Positions 1 through 8,224 of a DNA stretch of 25,180 bases are shown here, one piece after another. This DNA is from Eggerthella sp. CAG:368 (GTDB lineage Bacteria > Actinomycetota > Coriobacteriia > Coriobacteriales > Eggerthellaceae): the NCBI GenBank assembly GCA_000434775.1, contig FR895488.1:68972-94151 (forward strand), written 5' to 3'. The notes under the pieces are model-generated. The model made no database searches, had not been told where the DNA came from, and saw only the letters and a program-made list of their open reading frames with translations. Each line of letters begins with the position of its first letter. Position 1 is the first letter of the stretch. The position numbers were made by a program, and so were the translations under genes.

Positions 1-1859
1 GCAGAGCGGTAGGAGCCGATAAAAATCATCTCTCTTGCACCTTTAGCGATGGGAAATCTTCCCTTGAGGGAATTATGTTTCATTGCAGTACCATTAAAGA
101 GCTGCAAGCTTGTCCTTCCGTTATTGATGCGGTATTTGAACTTCAAATTGATGTTTGGCGTGGCAGACGTAATGTCAAAGCAATTGTATCTTCGCTTGTT
201 CCCGTTGCGGCGTGTTCTGCTTTGGCGGCGTGCTCGTGTCAAGAAGATCAAGACTTTCTCCAGGGATTGTTTCATGACGATGAAGCAGGAGCGCTGGCCT
301 CGGAAGAAGAGCAAGGCCCTAATCTTACGGGCGATGTCAGTGCTGATGTGACGTGTAAAGAGCGCAAGGCATGGAATGAGCTTGCCTATAATGACCCCGT
401 GAGCCTTCGTCGAGCAATACTTCGCGCCTTTATTGGTGAAGGTACGTTGCATCAGGCTCAAATTGAGTTACTCACCGCCTTAGATGCTGGAGTTTCAACG
501 CTTGGAATTATGGGAACGGGCAGAGGGAAGTCGCTTGTTTTTCAAACGTTTGCCGTAGAACTTGCTTTAAAAAACCATCGAGCAAGTCTTTTTGTATACC
601 CTTTGCGTGCCCTCATATCAGATCAGGCATTCCATCTCAAAGAGTCTGTTCGAAAGTTCGGTATTGAGGTTGAAGTGCTCACTGGCGATACTTCGCGCGA
701 TAATAGGTTGAATGTAATGACGCGCTTAAGTGAAGGTCTTGTTGATATTGTTTTAACAACACCTGAATATCTTGAAGCGCATCTTGATGAATTTGTTGCC
801 GTAGACGTGTTTTCTTTCCTGGTTGTTGATGAGGCGCACCATGTAGCTTTGTCTAAGGCTGGGTTTAGAGCCTCGTATCCAAACTTGGGATTAGCGCGTG
901 AAGCTCTTGGTAATCCTTTAACGCTTGCTCTTACTGCATCAGCAGATGAACACATTGCTCAAGACATTCAATCCATTTTAGGGATCTCTTCTTGCATATA
1001 TGATGACACTGCTCGTGAAAATTTGACTATAGATGATCATCGTGGTTTGAAGCATCGACTACGTTATTTGGTTAATATTGCTGCAAGCGGAGAAAAAACA
1101 ATTGTGTATGTCAACTCTCGTCTCGAATCTATTGCTATTGCGCGCGACTTAAGAAAGCAATTGCCGCAAATTGCTTGGATGATTGGTTTTTATAATGCTG
1201 GTTTGTCGCGTGAAGAACGCGAACGGGTCGAGGAGCTTTTCCGTACTGGTGAACTTCAGGTACTTATTGCGACTTCCGCGTTCGGGGAGGGAATTAATAT
1301 TCCAAATGTTCGTCATGTGGTTTTGTATCACTTGCCTTTTAGCGAGGTTGAATTCAATCAGATGAGCGGTAGGGCAGGTCGCGATGGGGAAGATGCAACG
1401 GTGCATTTACTTTTCGCAAAAAACGACAGCGTTCTTAATGAGTCTATCCTTAATGATCTCACGCCAAATCATGATGATATGGCGCAGATTTATCGACAGC
1501 TTCGTGGTATACAGAGATCACAAAAAGATTACTTCGTTTCTATTTCGTATGAGGAAGTGGCGCAGCAGGCAACAAAGTTGTTCCCCTCTTTTACTATTAC
1601 CGCTTCGCAGGTTAAATGTGGTGTGACGGTTTTTTCTGAGTTAGGACTCATTGAGGTACAAAAAACCTCCGAAGAAGAGGTAGGTTGTGCTATTCATGTC
1701 GTAGACTATAAAGGAAAAGTGGAGCTTTTCGACAGTGCCCGCTATCGTGAGGGCATGGAAGAAATCGAAATTTTCAAAAGCTTTTCTTCATGGGTTTTTA
1801 AGAATACAAAAATGCAACTGCAGCAGCGGATTCAGAGACCGTTATTGCCGTTTGAGTAA
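1..1859 (+). CDS. recJ: RecJ single-strand exonuclease fused to RecQ-like helicase (3' part, 5' end outside window)
   Basis: The frame is open from base 3, so the ATG at base 75 is internal and the gene begins upstream; 618 residues are visible. The first ~65 residues resemble the C-terminal OB domain of RecJ: an LSCTFSDGKSSLEGIMF strand pair and DVWRGRRNVKAIV, the usual 'WrG...v' ending. An acidic linker follows, then a superfamily 2 helicase with RecQ-type motifs: Walker A GTGRGKS (bases 513-533), DEAH (828-839), LTASA (motif III), VYVNSR (IV), LIATSAFGEGINIPNVR (V) and QMSGRAGRDG (VI). The last ~170 residues look like a winged helix and lack the cysteines of the RecQ zinc subdomain; no HRDC domain is seen. 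RecJ is a 5'-3' ssDNA exonuclease acting in recombination and repair, and the helicase could feed it substrate (inference). The order recJ-rel-MBL hydrolase is common in Clostridia and relatives. rel starts 11 bases downstream. The catalytic DHH domain is not in view. Confidence 0.8.
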   Translation, partial: RAVGADKNHLSCTFSDGKSSLEGIMFHCSTIKELQACPSVIDAVFELQIDVWRGRRNVKAIVSSLVPVAACSALAACSCQEDQDFLQGLFHDDEAGALASEEEQGPNLTGDVSADVTCKERKAWNELAYNDPVSLRRAILRAFIGEGTLHQAQIELLTALDAGVSTLGIMGTGRGKSLVFQTFAVELALKNHRASLFVYPLRALISDQAFHLKESVRKFGIEVEVLTGDTSRDNRLNVMTRLSEGLVDIVLTTPEYLEAHLDEFVAVDVFSFLVVDEAHHVALSKAGFRASYPNLGLAREALGNPLTLALTASADEHIAQDIQSILGISSCIYDDTARENLTIDDHRGLKHRLRYLVNIAASGEKTIVYVNSRLESIAIARDLRKQLPQIAWMIGFYNAGLSREERERVEELFRTGELQVLIATSAFGEGINIPNVRHVVLYHLPFSEVEFNQMSGRAGRDGEDATVHLLFAKNDSVLNESILNDLTPNHDDMAQIYRQLRGIQRSQKDYFVSISYEEVAQQATKLFPSFTITASQVKCGVTVFSELGLIEVQKTSEEEVGCAIHVVDYKGKVELFDSARYREGMEEIEIFKSFSSWVFKNTKMQLQQRIQRPLLPFE

Positions 1860-1870
1860 GGGGGTGCGTC

Positions 1871-4210
1871 ATGGGAACTGCTTCTTCAAATACAACCCTC
1901 TCTGGAGTTGTTGTTACTCCAGTAGATCCAACAATTAAAGCATCTACTCTTGCGCCAATGGGCGCTTCGCCAGAAGAACGATTCAATGAGCTTTTACATC
2001 TAAGTTCTCAGTATTTAGGAAATGAAGATCTTGATACGCTTAAACGTGCGTTTGAGTTTGCTTGTAAGGCGCATAAGGGACAAAAAAGAAAATCAGGTGA
2101 GCCCTTCGTTATCCATCCCGTTGAGGTTGCAATTATTTTGGCAGACTTACATATGGATGTTGAAACTCTGTGTGCCGCTTTGCTGCATGATACGGTGGAA
2201 GATTCCTCTACTACTAAAGATGAAGTGGCTGAAGAATTCGGTCAGTCCATTGCTGATTTGGTTGATGGTGTTACGAAGATCACCAAAATCGAAGTTGAAA
2301 GTCTATCAGATGAGCAGGCTGAAACATTCCGCAAAATGCTCATAGCGATGAACAAAGATATTCGCGTTATTGTAATTAAGTTGGCTGACCGCCTTCATAA
2401 CATGCGTACGCTTTCGGCTCTAAAGGAAGATCGACGCATTTTTAAAGCGCGTGAAACATTGGAAATTTATGCTCCTATTGCTCATCGTTTAGGTATTAGT
2501 TCCATTAAATGGGAATTGGAAGACTTATCGTTTTTCTATCTTGAGCCTAACAAGTTTAAGCAAGTTTCTCGCATGGTTTCAGAAACGCGTAAAGAGCGGG
2601 AAGAATACCTGAAAAAAATTATTCATATTTTGCATGGTGAAATGGAAAAAATTGGTGTTGAGGCTCAGATTATGGGTCGTCCAAAACACTTGTATTCCAT
2701 CTATTCTAAGATGACAAAGAAAGGCAAAGGCTTTTCTGAGATTTACGATCTTATTGCAGTTCGCATTATTGTTACTACGGTTCGTGATTGCTATTCGGCG
2801 CTTGGTGCAGTTCATAGCCTTTGGCATCCTATGCCAGGTCGTTTTAAAGATTATATTGCCATGCCAAAATTCAACATGTATCAGAGCTTACATACAACGG
2901 TTATTGGTCCTGCTGGCCGTCCACTTGAAGTTCAGATTCGCACCGAAGAAATGCATCGAATGAGCGAATATGGCGTTGCTGCTCATTGGCGCTATAAGGA
3001 AAAAGGTGGCAAAGGCAAAGATACCGCTCTTGATAAGCAAATTGCTTGGTTAAGAGAAATGGTCGACTGGCAGGATGAAACTAAGGATTCTCGTGAGTTT
3101 TTGAAGTCGCTCAAAACCGATCTTGATCCCAAAGAGGTATACGTTTTTACGCCAAAGGGTGAGGCGATGAGCTTGCGTTATGGCTCTACGCCTATAGATT
3201 TCGCCTATTCAATTCATACCGAAGTAGGCAATCATTGTGTGGGCGCTAAGGTGAATGGTTCTATTGTTCCGCTGAGTTATCAACTTCAGTTAGGTGATAG
3301 GGTTGAGATTCTCACGCAAAAAAGCGCTACACCCTCACGTGACTGGCTCAATATTGTTAAAACGCCCTCGGCACGTTCCAAGATCCGCTCTTACTTTTCT
3401 CGAGTCAGCCGTTCTGATGATCTTCAAACAGGAAAAGATAAACTTCAGCGCGAAATGAGAAAACACGGTCTGGGTATTTCTTCTGCTCAGAGCATGCGTG
3501 CTATCAAACGTGTTGCTGATGCTATGGGATACAAAGACTCAGATGATATGTTGGTCAATATTGGTACCAACAAAGAAAGCCCTCAGCATGTGGCGAACCG
3601 ACTTCTGAAGATTTTGGTTGATCGAGGAACGGAAGACGCGGAAAAACCAAGCATTGGTATGTCTGCTTCCGCTACGGGCAAAATGCCTCCTATGCTTACG
3701 AGTGTTAAGCGGCCAAAGAAGCATGAGGCTCATGCTTCTAATGGAGTGGTTGTTAAGGGGATTGATGATGTTTTAGTTCGTCTTTCTCGATGCTGTAATC
3801 CTGTTCCGGGAGATGATATTGTTGGCTTTGTGACGCGTGGTCGAGGTGTTTCTGTGCATCGACGCGATTGTCCCAATGCTCAAGATCTCATGCAGCAACC
3901 TGAACGCATCATTGAGGTGTTTTGGGAAGATCAGGCCCCTTCGTCCAATACGACGTTTAATGTTGAGATTTTTATTGAAGCCCTTGATCGCATGAATCTA
4001 TTGCGCGACGTTTCGACTGTGCTATCCGAACAGGGGGCGAATGTACTCTCTGTTAATTCTATGACCCATCGTGATGGAATGGTTGAAATGCGTTTCTTGT
4101 TCCAAGTTTCTGAAACCGCCGCTATTGAGCGCATACTGAAAAAACTAAGATCAGTTGAAGGCGTCTTTGATGCTCGCCGTATGATGCCGGGTAAACCATC
4201 ATCACGTTAA
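1871..4210 (+). CDS. rel: Bifunctional (p)ppGpp synthetase/hydrolase, RelA/SpoT family
   Basis: Makes and degrades the stringent-response alarmone (p)ppGpp. The 779 residues show the full long-RSH layout. The HD hydrolase domain has H82, H106-D107 (LLHDTVED) and D173 (KLADRLHNMRTL), all intact. The synthetase domain has RPKHLYSIYSK (270-280), EIYDLIAVRI and the RFKD motif at 324-327, which is the bifunctional rather than the RelA-only form, followed by EVQIRT. A TGS domain starts near 421 (KEVYVFTPKG). The CC/RIS domain has RCCNPVPGD at 640-648, and a C-terminal ACT domain covers about 695-770. An N-terminal extension of ~55 residues precedes the HD core. The start is set by the AAGGGGG ribosome site that overlaps the recJ stop codon. 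The gene is co-transcribed with recJ and the MBL hydrolase. Confidence 0.95.
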   Translation: MGTASSNTTLSGVVVTPVDPTIKASTLAPMGASPEERFNELLHLSSQYLGNEDLDTLKRAFEFACKAHKGQKRKSGEPFVIHPVEVAIILADLHMDVETLCAALLHDTVEDSSTTKDEVAEEFGQSIADLVDGVTKITKIEVESLSDEQAETFRKMLIAMNKDIRVIVIKLADRLHNMRTLSALKEDRRIFKARETLEIYAPIAHRLGISSIKWELEDLSFFYLEPNKFKQVSRMVSETRKEREEYLKKIIHILHGEMEKIGVEAQIMGRPKHLYSIYSKMTKKGKGFSEIYDLIAVRIIVTTVRDCYSALGAVHSLWHPMPGRFKDYIAMPKFNMYQSLHTTVIGPAGRPLEVQIRTEEMHRMSEYGVAAHWRYKEKGGKGKDTALDKQIAWLREMVDWQDETKDSREFLKSLKTDLDPKEVYVFTPKGEAMSLRYGSTPIDFAYSIHTEVGNHCVGAKVNGSIVPLSYQLQLGDRVEILTQKSATPSRDWLNIVKTPSARSKIRSYFSRVSRSDDLQTGKDKLQREMRKHGLGISSAQSMRAIKRVADAMGYKDSDDMLVNIGTNKESPQHVANRLLKILVDRGTEDAEKPSIGMSASATGKMPPMLTSVKRPKKHEAHASNGVVVKGIDDVLVRLSRCCNPVPGDDIVGFVTRGRGVSVHRRDCPNAQDLMQQPERIIEVFWEDQAPSSNTTFNVEIFIEALDRMNLLRDVSTVLSEQGANVLSVNSMTHRDGMVEMRFLFQVSETAAIERILKKLRSVEGVFDARRMMPGKPSSR

Positions 4211-4246
4211 AGTTCGTTACTGTTTTGATATTCGAAAGGAATGAGT

Positions 4247-4930
4247 ATGAAAATCGAAGTTAAGCGAGGACCTAAATGTTTCAGTATCGAAGGCGCTTGT
4301 GTTGATATCGACTGGCTTATTCTTGGCATGATTCAGAACAACACCTACATCATTACCGATGGTTTAGGAACTATTGTTGTTGATCCATCGGACGATGCAG
4401 ATCGTATTATTGACGCTTTAGGAGAGCGCAATCTTGATGCTATTTTCTGTACGCATCATCACAGTGACCACGTTGGTGCATTGAAAGAGTTGAAGCAAAA
4501 AACGGGTGCGCTTGTTTATGCATCTGAAATTGACGCAAAGGTAATAGAAAACCAACCCAATACACCCGGTCCGATCAAGGCGGAATCCTGTGGTGTTGAT
4601 GTGAAGTTAAAAGACAAAGATGTGTTTTCAGTTGGAGCTATGAAATGGAAGGTTATTGCAACGCCAGGTCATACTCCTGGAGGAATATGCTTTCTTCTTA
4701 ATTCTGAAGACGGAAAGTATATTGAACGAGCGTCTGTTCTCGCGTCTGGTGATACGCTTTTTTGTGGCACAATCGGTCGTACTGATTTTGAAGGTGGTAG
4801 CGATGCTCAGATGCGCGCATCGCTCAAACGTCTATCGCAGTTACCAGACGATACTCTTGTTTTGCCCGGTCATAACTCTCTAACCACCATTAAAGATGAG
4901 CAGAGACGAGTCTTTGCTTACTTTTGTTAG
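4247..4930 (+). CDS. MBL-fold metallo-hydrolase (glyoxalase II-like)
   Basis: Zn-dependent metallo-beta-lactamase-fold hydrolase of the small YcbL/glyoxalase II-like group, probably cytoplasmic; the substrate is unknown. Metal ligands visible are THHHSDH (HxHxDH) near residues 69-75, TPGHTPGG, the bridging Asp in SGDTLF, and LPGH near the C-terminus. I start it at the ATG at 4247 (227 residues) because GAAAGGA (4234-4240) directly abuts the upstream in-frame ATG at 4241 but lies 6 bases from 4247. It follows rel by 36 bases; a paralogous hydrolase near rel is a familiar neighbour in Clostridia, where dtd often sits between them. No dtd is present here. Family assignment is firm, precise function is not. 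Confidence 0.85.
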   Translation: MKIEVKRGPKCFSIEGACVDIDWLILGMIQNNTYIITDGLGTIVVDPSDDADRIIDALGERNLDAIFCTHHHSDHVGALKELKQKTGALVYASEIDAKVIENQPNTPGPIKAESCGVDVKLKDKDVFSVGAMKWKVIATPGHTPGGICFLLNSEDGKYIERASVLASGDTLFCGTIGRTDFEGGSDAQMRASLKRLSQLPDDTLVLPGHNSLTTIKDEQRRVFAYFC

Positions 4931-4966
4931 TGCGTGTTTTGTGGCTTAAAGGGAGGGTGCTAAGCT

Positions 4967-5605
4967 ATGAAAATGAAGTCAAGCAAGAAAAAGTTCAATT
5001 ATTTTGACGCCTTTGAACGGCAGACTGAAATTGCCGCCAAGCAAGCAAGGCTTTTGCTTGAAGTGGTTGAAGGTTTTTCTAGGGCTGAGGATATTGAGGC
5101 TTATTTGCCACGTGCTCATGCTCTAGAAAATGAGGGTGACGTTGTTTGTCACAAAATATTCGATGCAATTTTGCCTGACTTTGTTACTCCCATTGATAGG
5201 GAGGACATTATTGCTATCACTAACAGCATGGATTCGCTGATTGATAAGATTGAAGAGGTTATTCAACGGTTTTATATGTATGACATTCATTTTATGCATC
5301 ATGATGCAGAGCCTTTCGCTAGAATGATTGTGAAATCCTGTGATGCGCTTTGTGCAGCTATGGCGGATTTTAGAAATTGCAAGAAATCCAAAAAGTTTAG
5401 ACAGCTCATTATCCAGGTTAATGATATTGAAAACGAGGCAGATGCATTTTATGTGAAAGCCGTACGAAAGCTTCATACCATTGATCGTGAAAATCCCATG
5501 CGAGTGGTGGTTTGGACAAGTTTGTTTGACATGATGGAAGATTGTGTTGATATTTGCGAAAGTACTGCTGACAAAATGAATTCCATCATGCTTAAAAATG
5601 GGTAA
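4967..5605 (+). CDS. DUF47 / PhoU-like protein
   Basis: All-helical protein of 212 residues resembling the DUF47 (PhoU_div, TIGR00153-type) family. Recognisable features are the early FDAFERQTEIAAKQARLLLE helix, HALENEGDVVCHKIFDA, the TPIDREDI segment, and the later IENEADAFYVKAVRKL and LFDMMEDCVDICESTADKMNSIM helices, whose acidic residues form the metal-binding faces in PhoU relatives. Family members usually sit beside a Pit-type phosphate transporter and are thought to regulate it. No transporter lies within this window, so its partner is not visible. A GGGAGG site (4951-4956) lies ten bases before the ATG at 4967; a second ATG at 4973 is less well placed. It is the last gene of the recJ-rel operon, before the terminator at 5670-5704. 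Confidence 0.8.
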   Translation: MKMKSSKKKFNYFDAFERQTEIAAKQARLLLEVVEGFSRAEDIEAYLPRAHALENEGDVVCHKIFDAILPDFVTPIDREDIIAITNSMDSLIDKIEEVIQRFYMYDIHFMHHDAEPFARMIVKSCDALCAAMADFRNCKKSKKFRQLIIQVNDIENEADAFYVKAVRKLHTIDRENPMRVVVWTSLFDMMEDCVDICESTADKMNSIMLKNG

Positions 5606-5669
5606 TTTGTTCGTTTACAAGAACCAATGGGCAAATAACCGTAAATGATTGGTTAATAGAAGTTTCTAG

Positions 5670-5704
5670 GTGCTTGTTTTTGCTATCATAAACAAGCACT
5701 TTTT
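5670..5704 (+). terminator. Rho-independent terminator after the recJ-rel operon
   Basis: A perfect 10-bp stem, GTGCTTGTTT (5670-5679) with AAACAAGCAC (5690-5699), has a 10-base loop and is followed by five Ts. It lies 64 bases past the DUF47 stop and ends only 17 bases before the lysC start codon, so it may also affect read-through into lysC. Confidence 0.85.
5681..5689 (+). promoter_or_regulatory. Possible extended -10 of lysC inside the terminator loop
   Basis: TGCTATCAT fits an extended -10 (TGn followed by TATCAT, five of six to consensus). It sits in the loop of the upstream terminator and would give a leader of about 25 bases. No convincing -35 hexamer is found about 17 bases upstream. 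The call rests on this one motif. Confidence 0.3.
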
Positions 5705-5721
5705 ATGGAAGAAAGAAGATT

Positions 5722-7002
5722 ATGTCATTAGTCGTTGCAAAGTTCGGCGGAACATCAGTTGCTTCTCCTGAACGAATCCAGATGGTAGCAAAACGCTTAA
5801 TTGAAAAGAAACAGGCTGGCGATGATGTTGTTGCTGTTGTTTCTGCGATGGGAAAAACAACCGACGAATTAGTTGGTCTTGCGGCTGCTCTTAATCCTCA
5901 TCCTGCTCCTCGAGAAATGGATATGCTCCTTTCCACGGGTGAACAGGTAAGCATGTCGCTACTTGCGATGGCAATTCAGGCTCGCGGATATAAAGCGGTG
6001 AGTTTTACGGGCTGGCAAGCCGGTATTACTACTGATGACGCCTTTTCGCGGGCGAAAATTGAAGATATTGCCGCTGATCGCATTCGCAAAGCACTTAAAG
6101 GTGGAGCGATTGTTGTAGTTGCAGGTTTTCAAGGTCTTTCTATGGAGGGCGATATTACTACGCTTGGGCGTGGTGGTTCTGACACTACAGCAGTTGCACT
6201 TGCTCATGGAATTGGCGCCGACGTCTGTGAAATTTATTCTGATGTTGATGGAATTTATTCTGCGGATCCTCGCGTTGCTCCTCGCGCTCGTAAACTCGAT
6301 GTTATTTCATATGATGATATGCTTGAGCTTTCAAGTGGCGGTGCTGGCGTTTTACAGTCACGTGCTGTTGAATTCGCGAGAAAATATAACGTAGTTATTC
6401 ATTCCCGTTCTGCTTTTTCAGATGCAGAGGGAACATTAATCAAGGAGGTTGCTCCATCTATGGAACAGGCAGTAATTTCGGGTATTGCTCATGATACGTC
6501 TGAAATGAAAATCACCGTTCGTGGTATTCCTGATGAAGCGGGAATTGCGGCTAAGGTATTCTCAACCCTTGCCGGTAATAATGTTTCTGTCGATCTCATC
6601 ATTCAGAATATTTCCAATGACGGTAAAGCGAATATCAGCTTTACCTTCCCAAGCTCTCAAAAAGAAGACGCTCTTAAAGCGGTTGATCGTATCTCTGATG
6701 AACTTGGAGCTTCTGAGGTTTTGTTTGACGAAAACATTGCTAAGGTTTCTTTGGTTGGTACAGGGATGAAATCAAGTCCTGGTGTTGCTGCTCGTGCTTT
6801 TGCTGCGTTGGCAGAGAACCAGATTAACATTATTATGATTTCAACAAGTCCTATTCGTATTTCTGTCGTTGTTGAAGCAAGCCAGGTTGGAGCAGCAGTT
6901 CGTTGTTTGCATACCGCTTTCGGTCTTGATTCGGATAGCGTTTTTGAAGAAACCCAGCTTTCCGCTGAGGAAATTGCTGCGAAAATGAACAAGGGTCGAT
7001 AA
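5722..7002 (+). CDS. lysC: Aspartokinase (alpha subunit; beta subunit encoded in frame)
   Basis: Phosphorylates L-aspartate, the entry step to lysine/diaminopimelate, threonine and methionine. The 426 residues begin with the signature KFGGTSV (7-13). The amino-acid kinase domain continues through LGRGGSDTTAVALA (148-161) and YSDVDGIYSADPR (172-184), and two ACT domains cover about 260-420. Length and layout match the actinobacterial/Bacillus heterotetrameric enzyme rather than the E. coli LysC. An internal start at codon 247 (see separate entry) would give the regulatory beta subunit. The start is supported by the purine-rich GGAAGAAAG upstream (from 5707). asd follows after a terminator. Feedback control by lysine and/or threonine through the ACT domains is expected from the family. 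Confidence 0.95.
   Translation: MSLVVAKFGGTSVASPERIQMVAKRLIEKKQAGDDVVAVVSAMGKTTDELVGLAAALNPHPAPREMDMLLSTGEQVSMSLLAMAIQARGYKAVSFTGWQAGITTDDAFSRAKIEDIAADRIRKALKGGAIVVVAGFQGLSMEGDITTLGRGGSDTTAVALAHGIGADVCEIYSDVDGIYSADPRVAPRARKLDVISYDDMLELSSGGAGVLQSRAVEFARKYNVVIHSRSAFSDAEGTLIKEVAPSMEQAVISGIAHDTSEMKITVRGIPDEAGIAAKVFSTLAGNNVSVDLIIQNISNDGKANISFTFPSSQKEDALKAVDRISDELGASEVLFDENIAKVSLVGTGMKSSPGVAARAFAALAENQINIIMISTSPIRISVVVEASQVGAAVRCLHTAFGLDSDSVFEETQLSAEEIAAKMNKGR
6460..7002 (+). CDS. lysC: Aspartokinase beta subunit, internal in-frame start
   Basis: Within lysC a consensus ribosome binding site AAGGAGG (6442-6448) is followed after 11 bases by an in-frame ATG at 6460, codon 247. The product would be 180 residues beginning MEQAVISGIAHDTSEMKI, essentially the two ACT domains. 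In Corynebacterium glutamicum and Bacillus the beta subunit arises from the same position, and the corynebacterial sequence (from memory) also starts with ME.AV..G.A.D.SE.K. The sequence shows the ribosome site and the alignment; that the subunit is made here is inferred. Confidence 0.75.
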   Translation: MEQAVISGIAHDTSEMKITVRGIPDEAGIAAKVFSTLAGNNVSVDLIIQNISNDGKANISFTFPSSQKEDALKAVDRISDELGASEVLFDENIAKVSLVGTGMKSSPGVAARAFAALAENQINIIMISTSPIRISVVVEASQVGAAVRCLHTAFGLDSDSVFEETQLSAEEIAAKMNKGR

Positions 7003-7024
7003 ACCGTTCCAAGAATTTCTTATA

Positions 7025-7059
7025 GGCTCGGGCGATTTTTGATCGTTCGAGCCTTTTTT
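7025..7059 (+). terminator. Rho-independent terminator after lysC
   Basis: An 11-bp stem, GGCTCGGGCGA (7025-7035) with TCGTTCGAGCC (7043-7053), contains two G-U pairs, has a 7-base loop and is followed by six Ts. It lies 22 bases beyond the lysC stop and separates lysC from asd. Confidence 0.85.
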
Positions 7060-7100
7060 GTTTGGTTGGAATTTTGATAAAGTACACGAAAGTAGATCGA

Positions 7101-7127
7101 GGTAGACAAGCCTTGATCTTGTCTATT
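7101..7127 (+). promoter_or_regulatory. Inverted repeat in the asd leader
   Basis: TAGACAAG (7103-7110) and CTTGTCTA (7118-7125) form a perfect 8-bp dyad with a 7-base spacer, extendable by two G-U pairs. It lies just upstream of the asd ribosome site GGAAGGG (7133-7139). It could be an operator or a leader hairpin; only three Ts follow, which argues against an efficient terminator. Confidence 0.45.
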
Positions 7128-7146
7128 TAACTGGAAGGGAAATACT

Positions 7147-8187
7147 ATGACTTGGGAAAAGACAATACCTGCAAATCCTGTTGTTGCTGTAGCTGGTGCT
7201 ACAGGTGCGGTTGGTCGTGAGTTTCTTAAAGTTCTTCATGATCTTGATTTTCCTGCTTCGGAAATTCGCGCATTAGCTTCAGCTCGTTCTGCGGGAAAAA
7301 CCCTTCCGTTTGAGGGATGTGGCGAAGTTCCTGCTGGTGAGCTCGTTGTTCAGGAAATGACTCCAGAGAGCTTTCAGGGGGTAGACATTGCACTCTTCTC
7401 TGCTGGAGCATCTGTTTCTAAGGCAATGCGTGAAGCTGTTGTGGCAGCGGGTGCGGTAATGATTGATAACTCGAGTGCATTCCGCATGGATGAGGATGTT
7501 CCTTTGATTGTTCCAGAGGTTAATCCCGAGGATATTAAGTGGCATAACGGAGTTATCGCAAATCCTAACTGCTCAACCATTCAAATGGTTGCCGCTTTGA
7601 AGCCGTTGTACGACATTTCTCCTATTAAGCGTGTTGTCGTTTCGACTTATCAGGCTGCTTCAGGCGCTGGTGCAGCCGCTATGGATGAACTTTATGCGCA
7701 GACTAAGCAGTTTCTCGAAGGCGAAGAACTTACGATTGATGCGTTCGCTCACCAGATTGCTTTTAACTGCATTCCTCATATTGATGTCTTCCTTGATGAT
7801 GCCTCTACCAAAGAAGAATGGAAGATGATTGTTGAAACTAAGAAGATTATGGGAGATGAGAATATTCAGGTTGCAGCGACATGTGTTCGCGTTCCTGTTC
7901 TTCGCTGCCACGGCGAGTCTATCAATGTTGAATTTGAATCTGAAGTAACTGTTGAGCAGGCTCGTGCGGCTCTTGAAGCTGCTCCCGGCATTACGGTTAT
8001 GGATGATATAGACAATAAGGTTTATCCAATGCCTGGCTTATTGGCAGGAACCGATGGTGCTTATGTTGGACGTATTCGTAAAGATTACTCTGTTGACCAT
8101 GGTATTGCGTTCTGGAATGTGGCTGACCAAATTCGCAAGGGCGCTGCATTGAACGCCGTTCAGATTGCGCAGCTTCTTCTTCCTTAG
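7147..8187 (+). CDS. asd: Aspartate-semialdehyde dehydrogenase
   Basis: Reduces aspartyl phosphate to aspartate semialdehyde with NADPH, the second step of the aspartate family pathway after LysC. The 346 residues are the usual length. The NADP-binding motif is AVAGATGAVGREFL (14-27). The catalytic cysteine is C142 in NPNCSTIQ, followed by STYQAASGAG. The substrate-binding segment is VRVPVLRCHGES, with R248 and H255. GGAAGGG eight bases upstream supports the start. The gene is separated from lysC by a terminator and is followed by its own hairpin, so it is probably transcribed alone. Confidence 0.96.
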   Translation: MTWEKTIPANPVVAVAGATGAVGREFLKVLHDLDFPASEIRALASARSAGKTLPFEGCGEVPAGELVVQEMTPESFQGVDIALFSAGASVSKAMREAVVAAGAVMIDNSSAFRMDEDVPLIVPEVNPEDIKWHNGVIANPNCSTIQMVAALKPLYDISPIKRVVVSTYQAASGAGAAAMDELYAQTKQFLEGEELTIDAFAHQIAFNCIPHIDVFLDDASTKEEWKMIVETKKIMGDENIQVAATCVRVPVLRCHGESINVEFESEVTVEQARAALEAAPGITVMDDIDNKVYPMPGLLAGTDGAYVGRIRKDYSVDHGIAFWNVADQIRKGAALNAVQIAQLLLP

Positions 8188-8224
8188 TGTTTCGATAATC
8201 CATATTGCTTTCAAGCTTTGCTTT

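Noticed and set aside
49..351. 100-residue plus-strand ORF at the start of the window
   Set aside because: It lies in another frame over the recJ coding sequence, which continues in its own frame from base 3; the product has no recognisable motif.
5606..5721. Lysine riboswitch before lysC
   Set aside because: The gap is only 116 bases and contains a terminator in its second half; there is no room for the roughly 170-base L-box and no matching structure.
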